A DNA stretch of 64,000 nucleotides from Sphingomonas sp. M1-B02 (GCF_026167525.1 NZ_CP110679.1:2777501-2841500); one strand, 5' to 3'; numbered from the stretch's first letter, positions 20,634-28,945 are shown. Notes: generated by a model not told the origin, from the letters alone. Numbers and translations: made by a program.

Positions 20634-20665
20634 AAGGGGCCGGGCGGCAACGCCCGGCCCCTTTT
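20634..20665. terminator. Bidirectional rho-independent terminator
   Basis: A perfect 13-bp stem (20634-20646 with 20651-20663) and a GCAA loop are followed by TTTT. It lies between the cold-shock gene and the convergent M28 peptidase gene; the minus-strand read also gives CCCC followed by a T-rich run, so it can serve both. Confidence 0.9.
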
Positions 20666-20687
20666 GCTTGACGGAAGGATTCGTACT

Positions 20688-21740
20688 TCAGGGTCTCGCG
20701 GCCTTTGGAGCGCGTTTCGCGTAGCGCTCACCGTAAGGGTCCTTGGCATACCAGCGAGGCGCCTCGTCGGCATCGGCGATCTCGCGTGCGATACGATAGT
20801 TGAGTTCGGCGAACTTGGCGGCTGCCTTCCAGTCGAACGGCAGGGCGATGTCGTCGGTGACCTGGTGATAATGGGTCTTCAGGAAGCCGCGGGTTGCCTT
20901 CTCGCCGCCATTCTTGAACCCGGTGGCCAGGAGCACCGCCGGGACGCCCGCCTTGACGAAGCTGTAATGGTCCGAGCGTACGAACGTATTCTCCTGGGGC
21001 ATCGGATCGGGCGATAGAGATACCCCCATCTTGGCCGCAGCTGCGGAAACGATCGGCCCCAAGGTGGAGCGCTCGGCCCCGAACGCCACCACGTCCTGAA
21101 AGTCGTAGAGCAGGATCGGCATATCGAGATTAACATTGGCGACGAACTTGCCGCTGCCCACCAGGGGGTGCCTAGCCAGAAAGCCCGAACCGAGCAGGCC
21201 TTGTTCCTCGGCGGCAAAAGCGACGAACAGGATCGATCGCCGGGGAGGCTTGCCGCCGGCTGCGAACGCGCGGGCCGCCTCGAGCATCGTCGCGACGCCG
21301 GATGCATTGTCCATCGCCCCGTTGAAGATCTTGTCGTCCGCCGCCACCCGGCCCATGCCGAGATGATCGAGATGCGCGCTGATCACGACATATTCGTCCT
21401 TGAGCGCAGGATCGGACCCGGGAATGATGCCGAGGACGTTGGGAGAGCGAAAGCTGCGCTCGACGCGACCATCCGGCAGCCGGATCGGCACGAGCTGAAA
21501 CCATTTCTCGACGTCGCCGCCGGGCTTCATGCCGAGCTGAGCAAAGCGATCGGCGACATAGGCGGCGGCGAGGAAATAGCCGTTCGCGACGGTCAGTCGA
21601 CCTTCGAGCTTGTCGTCGGCAAGAAAGGCCACGTCGGCGCGAATACGCTCGGGGCTGAATTCGGGCTCATTGGTCGCAGCTGGGGCAGCAGATAGCGCGA
21701 GCGCCATTGGGAGGATGGCGAGCAAGCGAGATAGGCGCAT
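20688..21740 (-). CDS. Exported M28-family metallopeptidase
   Basis: 350 residues from the ATG at 21740, giving a clear signal peptide (MRLSRLLAILPMALALSAAP). Zinc-site residues of the M28 fold are visible in order: His/Asp in ISAHLDHLGM, Asp in GAMDNASGVAT, the Glu pair in AFAAEEQGLLGS, Asp in NVNLDMP and His in KTHYHQVTDD. It should be a periplasmic or secreted aminopeptidase-type di-zinc hydrolase. It is convergent with the cold-shock gene across the terminator at 20634. The ATG at 21800 would add an unlikely extension before the signal peptide. Confidence 0.9.
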   Translation of the reverse strand: MRLSRLLAILPMALALSAAPAATNEPEFSPERIRADVAFLADDKLEGRLTVANGYFLAAAYVADRFAQLGMKPGGDVEKWFQLVPIRLPDGRVERSFRSPNVLGIIPGSDPALKDEYVVISAHLDHLGMGRVAADDKIFNGAMDNASGVATMLEAARAFAAGGKPPRRSILFVAFAAEEQGLLGSGFLARHPLVGSGKFVANVNLDMPILLYDFQDVVAFGAERSTLGPIVSAAAAKMGVSLSPDPMPQENTFVRSDHYSFVKAGVPAVLLATGFKNGGEKATRGFLKTHYHQVTDDIALPFDWKAAAKFAELNYRIAREIADADEAPRWYAKDPYGERYAKRAPKAARP

Positions 21741-21833
21741 GGGGGGGTCCTTGACGAATTTCGTTGGGCGTGACGCTAGAATCCTGGGGCGATCGAGCAA
21801 GCGGATTCTCAGTGTAATTCGCGGCAGGCCCTG

Positions 21834-23429
21834 TCAGGTCGCCAACCGCCTCAGGCCTGCGATCGTGTCGGCTTCGCTGACCGGCTTGTCTGTCCGGATG
21901 CGGCTGATGCGGGGGAATCGCATCGCTAGCCCCGATTTATGCCGCTTCGATTCGTGGATCGAATCGAAGGCGACCTCGAGCACCAGCGTCTTGTCGGTCT
22001 CGCGCACCGGGCCGAAGCGGTTGGTCGTGTGATTGCGGACGTAGCGATCGAGCCATTTCAGCTCCTCGTCGGTGAAGCCGAAATAGGCCTTCCCAACCGG
22101 AAGCAGTTCGCCCTCTGGCGTCCAGGCGCCGAAGGTGAAGTCGGAGTAAAAGGAACTGCGCTTGCCGCTGCCACGCTGGGCATACATCAGCACGCAATCG
22201 GCGGTCAGCGGATCGCGTTTCCATTTATACCACAAGCCGACCCGCCGCCCCGAGACGTACGGCGAATCGCGGCGCTTGAGCATCATACCCTCGATCGCGG
22301 CATCGCGCGCACCGGCGCGGATTTCCTCCAGCGCGGCAAAGTCCTCGGCATCCACTACCACCGAGACGTCGAAGCGCTCCGGATCGAGCGCGGCGGCGAA
22401 CCGCTCCAGTCGCGCGCGCCGCTCGGTCCAGGGCAATGCGCGGAGATCCTCGGGCCCGTCGAACAACAGGTCGTAGAGGCGGACAAAGGCGGGATAGTCG
22501 GCAAGCGTCTTGGCGGGCACGAGCTTGCGGCCCAGCCGCTGCTGGAGCGCATTGAAGCTCGCGGCGCCGGCGCCGTCCTCCATGGTCAATCCCTGTGCCG
22601 CGCCCTTTACGAGCAATTCGCCGTCGAGCACGCCGGGCGTGGCGAAAGCGGACGCAACTTCGGGGAAGCTGTGGGTGATATCGTCGCCGGCGCGGCTGTA
22701 AAGGCGGGTCTCGCCCGCGACATGGACGATCTGGACGCGAATGCCGTCCCATTTCCACTCGGCGACATAGTCGTCGAGGCTGACCTGCATGTCTTCGAGC
22801 GGATGCGCGAGCATGAAGGGGCGGAACACCGGCACATTCTGCGCGGTCGGCTGCACGCCGCGCCCCTCGGCCCAGTCGAACAAGGACGCATAAGGCGGGG
22901 CGAGGCCGTGCCACACTTCCTCGACGGCATCGACATCGAGCCTGAATGCCTGCGCCAGCGCGGTCTTGGCGAGGCGGGCCGAGACACCAACGCGCAAGCC
23001 GCCGGTGGCGAGCTTGAGCAAGGCGAAGCGCTCGTCGGCCTCAAGCCGATCGAGCATTTCCGCGAGCACCGCCGGCGCATCGGATTTGGAAAGCGCGCCC
23101 AGGCGATCCACCACTTCGGACAGTGTCAGGGGCGTGGCCTCGACCGGGGCGCCCTGCGGTTCGGGCCAGAGCAAGGCGACCGTCTCGGCAGTATCGCCGA
23201 CGAAATCGCGGCTCAGCCGGAACAGGACAGGGTCGACTCGCGCTTCGATCAGCCCGCGGATCACCGCTGGCTTCACCCCCGGCAAATCGAGGCTGCCGGT
23301 CAAAGCCGCCATCGCCCAGCCGCGATCGGAATCGGCCGTGCTCGCCAGATAATCGCCGATCAGCCGCAGCTTCGCGTTGCGCGAGCGGGTGTAGATCAGG
23401 GCATCGAGCAGATCGGCGAAGACGCGCAT
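21834..23429 (-). CDS. ATP-dependent DNA ligase (LigB/LigC-like, bacterial)
   Basis: 531 residues. N-terminal DNA-binding domain (residues ~1-200), then the nucleotidyltransferase motif I EWKWDGIRVQ with the adenylated Lys, motif III-IV regions (LDGELLV, IEGMMLKRRDSPY), motif V (WYKWKRDPLTADCVLM), and a C-terminal OB fold. It closes nicks with ATP; bacteria carry it beside the NAD-dependent LigA, usually for repair. In many proteobacteria this ligase sits with a DEXH helicase, an exonuclease and the endonuclease PdeM; none of these is here, and the adjacent metallophosphoesterase is of another type. No LexA box was seen upstream. Confidence 0.92.
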   Translation of the reverse strand: MRVFADLLDALIYTRSRNAKLRLIGDYLASTADSDRGWAMAALTGSLDLPGVKPAVIRGLIEARVDPVLFRLSRDFVGDTAETVALLWPEPQGAPVEATPLTLSEVVDRLGALSKSDAPAVLAEMLDRLEADERFALLKLATGGLRVGVSARLAKTALAQAFRLDVDAVEEVWHGLAPPYASLFDWAEGRGVQPTAQNVPVFRPFMLAHPLEDMQVSLDDYVAEWKWDGIRVQIVHVAGETRLYSRAGDDITHSFPEVASAFATPGVLDGELLVKGAAQGLTMEDGAGAASFNALQQRLGRKLVPAKTLADYPAFVRLYDLLFDGPEDLRALPWTERRARLERFAAALDPERFDVSVVVDAEDFAALEEIRAGARDAAIEGMMLKRRDSPYVSGRRVGLWYKWKRDPLTADCVLMYAQRGSGKRSSFYSDFTFGAWTPEGELLPVGKAYFGFTDEELKWLDRYVRNHTTNRFGPVRETDKTLVLEVAFDSIHESKRHKSGLAMRFPRISRIRTDKPVSEADTIAGLRRLAT

Positions 23430-23476
23430 CCGGCCTAAATGGTTTGCGAGCTGCTTTTGTGCCAGTCTCCGCTTCG

Positions 23477-24298
23477 ATGCTGCGTTGGCTTACCCTTGTT
23501 TCGCTGATCCTGCTCGCTCTGGCCGGCTGGGGATACGCCAATATTCTACGCGATCCGGTGATGCGCGCGGCACGGATCGGTATGGCAGATTGGCCAATTG
23601 ACGCCGCCGCGCTGCAAGTCGCGCTGATCGGCGACGTTCATGTCCAGGGCCCCGACATGCCGCCCGAGCGCGTTAAGCGGCTCGTAGCGCAAGTGAATGC
23701 GGCGCAACCGGATCTGATCCTGCTCGCCGGCGATTTCGTTGGCGATCGCCTTCTCGCGACGCGCGCCTATCCGGATGCCGAGATCGCCGAGGCGCTGCGC
23801 GGGCTCAGCGCCCCGCTCGGGACTTGGGCGGTGCTCGGCAACCACGATCATTGGCGGAACGGGCCGAGCATGGCTGCCGCGCTCGAGACAATCGGCATTC
23901 GCGTGTTGAGCAATCGGGCGGTGCGCGCCGGAGCCGTGACGCTCGTTGGCGCCGACGATATCCACACCGGCCATGCCGACCCCTCAGCAATTGAACGCGC
24001 TGCCGCGAAGTTGCCCGGCCCGGCGATCCTGCTCAGCCACAGCCCCGATCTCGTACCGCGTCTGTCGCCGCGCTTCGCGCTGGTCCTCGCCGGGCACACC
24101 CATTGCGGCCAGATCGTGCTGCCCCTGCTGGGCGCAGTAGCGAGCGCTTCGAACTATGGTGATCGCTACCGCTGCGGGGTGATTCGCGAGGGATCACGGA
24201 CGGTCGTCGTCGGATCGGGATTGGGGGCCAGCATTTTGCCGCTGCGCTACGGCGCGGTGCCCGATTGGTGGCTGCTCACACTGGGACCGGCAGGCTGA
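23477..24298 (+). CDS. Membrane-anchored calcineurin-like metallophosphoesterase (YkuE/YaeI type)
   Basis: 273 residues. One N-terminal membrane anchor (LRWLTLVSLILLALAGWGYA) is followed by all metal-site motifs of the family: GDVH, LLAGDFVGDR, VLGNHDHW, LLSHSPD and LAGHTHCGQ. Proteins of this layout hydrolyse phosphoesters on the periplasmic side; YaeI-like members act on lipid A precursors or small phosphoesters, and the substrate here is unknown. The ATG at 23477 is chosen because the anchor begins there; a GTG at 23459 is possible. It diverges from the DNA ligase gene, 47 bases apart. Confidence 0.88.
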   Translation: MLRWLTLVSLILLALAGWGYANILRDPVMRAARIGMADWPIDAAALQVALIGDVHVQGPDMPPERVKRLVAQVNAAQPDLILLAGDFVGDRLLATRAYPDAEIAEALRGLSAPLGTWAVLGNHDHWRNGPSMAAALETIGIRVLSNRAVRAGAVTLVGADDIHTGHADPSAIERAAAKLPGPAILLSHSPDLVPRLSPRFALVLAGHTHCGQIVLPLLGAVASASNYGDRYRCGVIREGSRTVVVGSGLGASILPLRYGAVPDWWLLTLGPAG

Positions 24299-24362
24299 AT
24301 CGCGCTGGCAAGAGCCGCGGGCTGCGGTTAGGCTGGCTTTTCCATCAGTGGAGACGTCCCCC

Positions 24363-24686
24363 ATGAAATTCGCCATTCTCGCCGCCGCTGCGGTCGCCTG
24401 CCTGATCCCCGCGGCCGCATCGGCCCAGACTGCGCCTGCCGCCGCCCCCGCAACGGCCACCGCCGCGCCGGCCGCCAAGTTCAACCTCGATACGCCGATC
24501 GAGCAACTGGTCGCCGATCCCGCTGCCAAGGCAGTGCTCGACGCCGACATTCCCGGCACGACCACCCATCCCAGCTACGAGATGTTCAAGACAATGAGCC
24601 TGCGCATGGTGCAGCCTTATTCGCAGGGTGCACTGACCGACGAGATGCTCAAGAAGGTCGAGACCAACCTGGCCGCGATCAAGTAA
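24363..24686 (+). CDS. Small exported protein of unknown function
   Basis: 107 residues with a classic signal peptide (MKFAILAAAAVACLIPAAAS, cleavage after ASA) and an Ala/Pro/Thr-rich linker. The conserved-looking part starts FNLDTPIEQLVADPAAKAVL and continues with IPGTTTHPSYEMFKTMSLRM and a C-terminal helix ending NLAAIK. I do not recognise a named family; similar short segments occur at the ends of some exported esterases, which is only an impression. It is probably monocistronic, closed by the hairpin at 24693. Confidence 0.8.
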   Translation: MKFAILAAAAVACLIPAAASAQTAPAAAPATATAAPAAKFNLDTPIEQLVADPAAKAVLDADIPGTTTHPSYEMFKTMSLRMVQPYSQGALTDEMLKKVETNLAAIK

Positions 24687-24692
24687 GCGTGA

Positions 24693-24720
24693 CGGGCCGG
24701 ACGCAAGTCCGGCCCGCTTT
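24693..24720. terminator. Terminator between the small exported protein gene and dps
   Basis: CGGGCCGGA (24693-24701) pairs with TCCGGCCCG (24708-24716) around a six-base loop and is followed by CTTT. It separates two convergent genes and may act in both directions. Confidence 0.75.
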
Positions 24721-24723
24721 GCG

Positions 24724-25218
24724 TCAGCCCTTGCGGCTGGCCTCGAACAGGAACCAGGCGCGCTCCTCGGCCTGATCGGTCCATTCGTCGACAATGCCGC
24801 TGGTGGCGTTGTCGCCGGCATCCTCGGATGCCTGCTTCACGACGCGGAAGCTCTCGACCAGCTTGAGATTATCGTCGCGCAGCTCGGCGAGCATCTCCTC
24901 GGCGGAGACGAATTCCTTGTCATTGTCCGAGATCGTCTGGCGGCGCGCGACGTCGCCGATCGAGCGCAGCGTGGTGTTACCGGTCTTGCGCACGCGCTCG
25001 GCGATCGCATCGGTGACGCCCAATATCTGCGTCGCCTGATCGTCGAGCATCAGATGATAGTCGCGGAAATGCGGGCCGGAGACGTGCCAGTGGAAATTCT
25101 TGGTCTTGAGATAGAGCGTGAAGCAATCGGCCAGCGCGCTGTTGAGCGCGTCGGCGACGGTCTTGGTATCGTTGCGATTGAGGTCGGTCGGCGTCTGAAG
25201 CGCTTTCGATTCTGCCAT
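24724..25218 (-). CDS. dps: Dps-type ferritin-like DNA protection protein
   Basis: 164 residues. Ferroxidase-site residues of Dps are visible in NFHWHVSGPHFRDYHLMLDD (two His and the following Asp/Glu side), and the rest is a four-helix bundle ending EERAWFLFEASRKG. Dps dodecamers oxidise and store iron using hydrogen peroxide and protect DNA. The ATG at 25218 has GGAG six bases upstream (GGAGAATCCC); longer frames up to 25290 are not expected. Its regulation is not evident from the sequence; the GDT1-like gene ends just upstream on the same strand. Confidence 0.93.
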   Translation of the reverse strand: MAESKALQTPTDLNRNDTKTVADALNSALADCFTLYLKTKNFHWHVSGPHFRDYHLMLDDQATQILGVTDAIAERVRKTGNTTLRSIGDVARRQTISDNDKEFVSAEEMLAELRDDNLKLVESFRVVKQASEDAGDNATSGIVDEWTDQAEERAWFLFEASRKG

Positions 25219-25302
25219 GGGATTCTCCATCGTGCATGAGGTTCGCCTGCCGATATAGGCATAGCGCGCGCCGGCGCCATGCGAACCCATCCTTAGATAT
25301 GG

Positions 25303-25866
25303 TCAGAGCAGCCGCAGCGCGCCCAGGCCGATATAGATGCCCGCGACCAGGAACAGCGCTGCGCTGACGATCCGCACCCAGCGCAGCGGGAGGGCGCGCC
25401 ATCCCGCTTCTCCCAGCAGCGCCGCGACGAAGCCGACCGCGAAGGCGGCGATCGCCGCCCCGACTGCGGCGTACCAGGGCATCCCCTTTGCCGCGACCGC
25501 GAGGGTGAAGAATTGGGTTCGATCGCCCAGCGCCAGCACGAAGATGCCCAGCAGCGGCGCAAAGAATGCGCCCAGCTTCCACGACTCGTAGCGACTCGGC
25601 CGTTTCTCGTTCAGGAAGCCGCCGAGGCCGCCCGCCAGCAAGGCGAAGGCGAGCAGCAGCGCCTGGGCATTGGGATTGAGGATCGGCGCCATCGCGACGC
25701 CGGCCAGCGCGGCAAGCCCGTTGCCCAGCGCATGCGCCAGCCCCGCTGCGCAGGCAACGACGAGCGGCCGGCGATAGCGATCGGCGAGGATCGCCGTCAG
25801 CAATGCCGGGCGATCGCCGAGCTGGCTCAGCAAGGCGAGCAGGAATGCGGGGACGATGGCCTCCAT
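25303..25866 (-). CDS. TMEM165/GDT1 (UPF0016)-like cation transporter with altered motifs
   Basis: 187 residues with six hydrophobic helices in two similar halves. The family hallmark is E-x-G-D-(K/R)-(T/S) once in each half. Here the halves read SQLGDRPALLTAIL (about residue 14) and LALGDRTQFFTLA (about residue 99), so the G-D-R core is kept but the leading Glu is absent in both. GDT1 proteins move Mn2+ or Ca2+; without the Glu the metal site may differ. The ATG at 25866 has AAGG eight bases upstream; a GTG at 25875 is possible. The dps gene follows on the same strand. Confidence 0.75.
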   Translation of the reverse strand: MEAIVPAFLLALLSQLGDRPALLTAILADRYRRPLVVACAAGLAHALGNGLAALAGVAMAPILNPNAQALLLAFALLAGGLGGFLNEKRPSRYESWKLGAFFAPLLGIFVLALGDRTQFFTLAVAAKGMPWYAAVGAAIAAFAVGFVAALLGEAGWRALPLRWVRIVSAALFLVAGIYIGLGALRLL

Positions 25867-26028
25867 GGCAGCCACCTTGCCCGAACAGGGTTAAGGGGCA
25901 ATTAGGCCGCGGCGCTTGACTTTTGCAGCCGGCTGCCGCATCCGCCGCGGCTGATAGCGGTACGCCCGGCGTGCCGCTTTTCCTTTTTTATCAGAATCGC
26001 GTTTGCGAGAATATTGGGGTTTCGGGCC

Positions 26029-26196
26029 ATGGCCAAGCCGACCACTGTCAAGATCAAGCTCGTCAGCTCGGCGGATACGGGCTTCTATTACGTCACCAAG
26101 AAGAATCCGCGTACCCAGACCGAGAAGATGTCCTTCCGCAAATATGATCCCGTCGTGCGCAAGCATGTCGAGTTCAAGGAAGCCAAGATCAAGTAA
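26029..26196 (+). CDS. rpmG: 50S ribosomal protein L33
   Basis: 55 residues, the normal size for L33 ([20 protein letters not shown] ... ending EFKEAKIK). This is the form without the zinc-binding Cys pairs, as is usual in alphaproteobacteria. It stands alone with 162 bases of upstream sequence that includes a TTGACT at 25916 which could be a -35 element; no convincing -10 was found. GC-rich inverted repeats after the stop may help terminate. Confidence 0.96.
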   Translation: MAKPTTVKIKLVSSADTGFYYVTKKNPRTQTEKMSFRKYDPVVRKHVEFKEAKIK

Positions 26197-26328
26197 GCGC
26201 GCCACGGCGCGCCCGGCGCCGGCGTTTTCCCCGATTCGATCTGCCGCGTGCCGGAACCTCAAGGGGGTTTCGGCATTTGGTGCGTTGCGCGGCGTATCAG
26301 CCGGCGCACGCTTATCAGGGGTTTTTCG

Positions 26329-26616
26329 ATGAAGATTCTGCTCAAGGCCGCAAGCGCGGCAACGCTGCTCGCGCTGGCCGCATGCGGCAACAATGCCGAT
26401 GACCAGGCCGCCGACAATATCGAGGCGATGGCCGAGAACCGCGCCGACGCGCTCGAGTCGCAGGCCGATGCCGCGCGCGCCGCGGGCAACGATCAGCTCC
26501 ACGACTCGCTGGAGGCGCAGGCCGACAATGTCGAGGATATGGGCGAGCGCGAGGCCGATCGTGCCGACGACAGTGACGACGCCCGAGTCGAGGGTCAGGT
26601 CGCCAACCGGATGTAA
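26329..26616 (+). CDS. Small acidic lipoprotein of unknown function
   Basis: 95 residues. The N-terminus MKILLKAASAATLLALAACG ends in a lipobox (LAAC), predicting lipidation at Cys19. The mature part is very acidic and helical, built of Ala/Asp/Glu/Arg heptads (DNIEAMAENRADALESQADA, LHDSLEAQADNVEDMGERE), so a coiled coil or disordered rod in the periplasm is likely. No family is recognised. A GC-rich hairpin at 26649-26676 follows the gene but lacks a T run. Confidence 0.8.
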   Translation: MKILLKAASAATLLALAACGNNADDQAADNIEAMAENRADALESQADAARAAGNDQLHDSLEAQADNVEDMGEREADRADDSDDARVEGQVANRM

Positions 26617-26769
26617 GCACGGCGATTTGACACCGGATCGATGGAAGATGGGGCGTCCGCGGCGGCGGGCGCCCCAATTCGCATCTGCCGTCCCAGAATT
26701 GATGCAGGTTATCGGCCCGGTTCGCGCTATCGCTAAACCATGGGGCATCCGGCCTCCGGAGGATGCATC

Positions 26770-26895
26770 ATGGCCAAGAGCCAGAAGAAGTCGAACAAGG
26801 AAGTTCGCAAGCCCAAGGCTGAAAAGCCAAAGACGATCGCGGCCAACGCCTCGACCAAGGAAAAGCCGGTCCACATGGTCAACATCAAGGGCTGA
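26770..26895 (+). CDS. 41-residue basic protein of unknown function
   Basis: MAKSQKKSNKEVRKPKAEKP continues to a C-terminus ending VHMVNIKG. It is very rich in Lys and has no hydrophobic segment; similar short 'MAKGQ..SNKE.KKPK' proteins occur widely in proteobacteria without a known role. GGAGG lies seven bases before the ATG, within a small palindrome (GGCATCCGGCCTCCGGAGGA), giving strong support for translation. The PhnA-like gene begins nine bases after its stop, so the two are probably co-transcribed. Confidence 0.75.
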   Translation: MAKSQKKSNKEVRKPKAEKPKTIAANASTKEKPVHMVNIKG

Positions 26896-26903
26896 GCGCG
26901 CGC

Positions 26904-27212
26904 ATGTCGGGATATGAAGACACGTTCGTCTATGATGAGGCGAGCGGCGAGTGGGTCAATGCCGAGGAGCAGGCGCGCAAGGTGCAATCCAGCGGCGCGC
27001 TCGAAGTGCGCGACGCGGTGGGCAATCTGCTTCAGGATGGCGACCAGGTGACGCTGATCAAGGATCTGACCGTCAAGGGCGCCGGGCAGACGCTCAAGCG
27101 CGGGACGCTGATCAAGGCGATCCGTCTGACCGGCGACGCGCAGGAAATCGACTGCAAATATGAGGGCATCAAGGGCCTGGTGTTGCGCGCAGAGTTCGTG
27201 AAGAAGCGCTGA
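26904..27212 (+). CDS. PhnA/YjdM C-terminal domain protein
   Basis: 102 residues. From residue ~35 the sequence follows the PhnA C-terminal (SH3-like) domain: VRDAVGNLLQDGDQVTLIKD, then LTVKGAGQTLKRGTLIKAI and IKGLVLRAEFVKKR. The N-terminal zinc ribbon of classical YjdM/PhnA is missing, replaced by a short acidic segment. Despite the name, the family is not a phosphonoacetate hydrolase, and its function is unknown. It follows the small basic gene closely and is likely part of the same transcript. Confidence 0.85.
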   Translation: MSGYEDTFVYDEASGEWVNAEEQARKVQSSGALEVRDAVGNLLQDGDQVTLIKDLTVKGAGQTLKRGTLIKAIRLTGDAQEIDCKYEGIKGLVLRAEFVKKR

Positions 27213-27264
27213 GCCGCGCGCGTTCCGACCCCGAAAGTCACAGAAAGTCACACCAAGGACGCAT

Positions 27265-28158
27265 TCACGATTCGTCCCACGGCTCTTCCTCGTCCCATAA
27301 CTCCTCATCCTCCTCCGCGCGCGGGACGATGCCGCGTGCCGCGTCGAGCTGGCGCTCGAATGCCTCGCCCAGCGGGCTTTCGACGGGCGCCTCTTCGCGC
27401 GTGTGGCGATACCAGGGCGGCAGTTCGCCGTCGCACAGATCGGCGACCTCGACCTCGGCATCGAGACGATCGGGCGGCAGCAGCCGGTGCGGCGCGGCAG
27501 GGGCCATGGGCTCGAGCCTGGCGATGGCATCGGCCAGCGGCGGCCGCGGCGCCGGCAGCGGCTCACCGGGCTGGCGGTTGCTGTGGTGCGCGAAGCGATA
27601 GCAATCGGGCAGATGCGCGCGCAACAGGAACATCAGCAAGCGATCGCTGGGCTTCTGGCGGCGGCCGACGCGCCGTCCTTCGCGATTGAAGACGGGCTCG
27701 TCCGAACCGTTGATCGCGCGATCGAAGGCGATATCGACCAGTTTGAGCGCAGCCTGCTGGATCGCGGCATCCCAAGCGCGCGCGAAATTCTCCGCCCCCG
27801 GGGCGCGACGCAGGCGATAGCAGCTCCGGGCGCTCATCCCCACTTCCTGCGCCGCGGTCTCGACGCAGCCGCTATCGGCGAGCAGCTCGATGAAGGCGCG
27901 CTGCTTGGCCTCGGAGAAGCCGTCCTTGCGCGGGCTGCGGCGGACGGGGACCCACCTATAGTCGTCGGGATCGAAGCCGTTCGTATCGATATAGGGGGTG
28001 GGCGACGCGTCCTCGGTCGCGGCGCCGCGGACCGCGCCATCGGGCGGGAGCGCGGCGAGCGCACCGCCGGATTCGGGCGCCGGCCCGGGCATGGGGTGGA
28101 GGAAATCGGGCGCGTCGGCAACGCGCGCGATGGTGTCGCGGTGGCTCTCCGGTTTCAT
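27265..28158 (-). CDS. Hypothetical protein with helix-turn-helix segment
   Basis: 297 residues from the ATG at 28158 (MKPESHRDTIARVADAPDFL). A Pro/Ala-rich N-terminal ~70 residues precedes RRSPRKDGFSEAKQRAFIEL and LADSGCVETAAQEVGMSARS, which reads as a helix-turn-helix like those of small terminase or transposase-type DNA-binding proteins. The following block keeps KLVDIAFDRAINGSDEPVFN, and the C-terminus is strongly acidic. Its specific function is unknown; proteins like this appear common in sphingomonads (from memory, not searched). The convergent PhnA-like gene ends 52 bases away. An upstream codon at 28248 seems less likely as start. Confidence 0.7.
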   Translation of the reverse strand: MKPESHRDTIARVADAPDFLHPMPGPAPESGGALAALPPDGAVRGAATEDASPTPYIDTNGFDPDDYRWVPVRRSPRKDGFSEAKQRAFIELLADSGCVETAAQEVGMSARSCYRLRRAPGAENFARAWDAAIQQAALKLVDIAFDRAINGSDEPVFNREGRRVGRRQKPSDRLLMFLLRAHLPDCYRFAHHSNRQPGEPLPAPRPPLADAIARLEPMAPAAPHRLLPPDRLDAEVEVADLCDGELPPWYRHTREEAPVESPLGEAFERQLDAARGIVPRAEEDEELWDEEEPWDES

Positions 28159-28266
28159 CGGCAAGGATGCAGCAAGCCAAATCCTACTAGTCGAGTGCCC
28201 ATGCGCGGCTGTAGGAAATTCTACCTGCGTACTGTTGCAGATATGCACCGCCCGGACGCGCGGCGA

Positions 28267-28899
28267 TCAAGCGGGGGGCGGCGGCAATTTGGTGGCGGCG
28301 CGGCTGCTGGCGCGGACGATCGGGGGCACCGAGAGCAGGATCGCCGCGACGAGCCCGCCGATCGCGAGCAGCCCCAGCGGCGTGACGCTGACTTCGCTTT
28401 CCAGAACGACGCGATCGCCGGCGCGGATCGAGGCGCGGGCGGTCTGCGGCGTGGCGAGCGGGTGGATGGTATCGGGCATGGCGCGGCTCCGGGAGGCGGT
28501 GGTCGCACGATACTGTATCAGATCCCAGCGATTGCCATAGAGATCCTCGAACACTGCGACGATGCCATAGGGTTGCACGGCCGGCGGACGGACGAAGCGC
28601 ACCCCGGCGGCCGTGAAGGCGGCATGATCGCGCGCGAAATCGTCGGTGGCGAGGAAGAGGAACACGCGGCCGGCGCCCTGCCTGCCGATCGCAGCCGTTT
28701 GCTCGGGGCCGGCGGCGCGGGCGAGGAGCAGCGTGGTGGCTTGCCCGGGCGCGCCGGGCGGGCGGATCGTTACCCAGCGCTTGGCCTGCTCGGGTACGAG
28801 CGTGTCTTCGACGAGGGTGAAGCGGAGCTTGCCCACGTAGAAGGCCAGGGCTTCGTCATAGTCGCGGACGATCAGCGTGAGGTGGGAGAGATGGGGCAT
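28267..28899 (-). CDS. VOC-superfamily (glyoxalase-like) protein with a C-terminal membrane segment
   Basis: 210 residues. Residues 1-131 form a vicinal-oxygen-chelate fold: MPHLSHLTLIVRDYDEALAF, GQATTLLLARA, and a C-terminal half with FEDLYGNRWDLIQY; the metal-site positions suggest a dioxygenase/glyoxalase relative of unknown substrate. The remaining ~70 residues start with Met141 and contain one membrane helix (PLGLLAIGGLVAAILLSV). A GGAG seven bases before the Met141 codon (28479) suggests that this second part may also, or instead, be translated on its own. Either the ORF is a fusion or two genes run together. It is divergent from the YefM-YoeB genes. Confidence 0.75.
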   Translation of the reverse strand: MPHLSHLTLIVRDYDEALAFYVGKLRFTLVEDTLVPEQAKRWVTIRPPGAPGQATTLLLARAAGPEQTAAIGRQGAGRVFLFLATDDFARDHAAFTAAGVRFVRPPAVQPYGIVAVFEDLYGNRWDLIQYRATTASRSRAMPDTIHPLATPQTARASIRAGDRVVLESEVSVTPLGLLAIGGLVAAILLSVPPIVRASSRAATKLPPPPA

Positions 28900-28927
28900 G
28901 CGTCCCGGCTAGCACGTGCTTGAGTTT

Positions 28928-28945
28928 TGTACAGATCATTGTACA
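28928..28945 (+). promoter_or_regulatory. YefM-YoeB type operator: two TGTACA palindromes
   Basis: TGTACA at 28928-28933 and TGTACA at 28940-28945 are exactly 12 bases apart centre to centre. This is the core motif and spacing described for the E. coli yefM-yoeB operator bound by the YefM-YoeB complex. It lies directly before the antitoxin reading frame and 28 bases from the divergent VOC gene start. Confidence 0.75.

Noticed and set aside
23477..24298. Metallophosphoesterase as PdeM of a ligase-associated repair locus
   Set aside because: It has an N-terminal membrane anchor and YkuE-like motif spacing, and it is divergent from the ligase; PdeM is soluble and co-directional.
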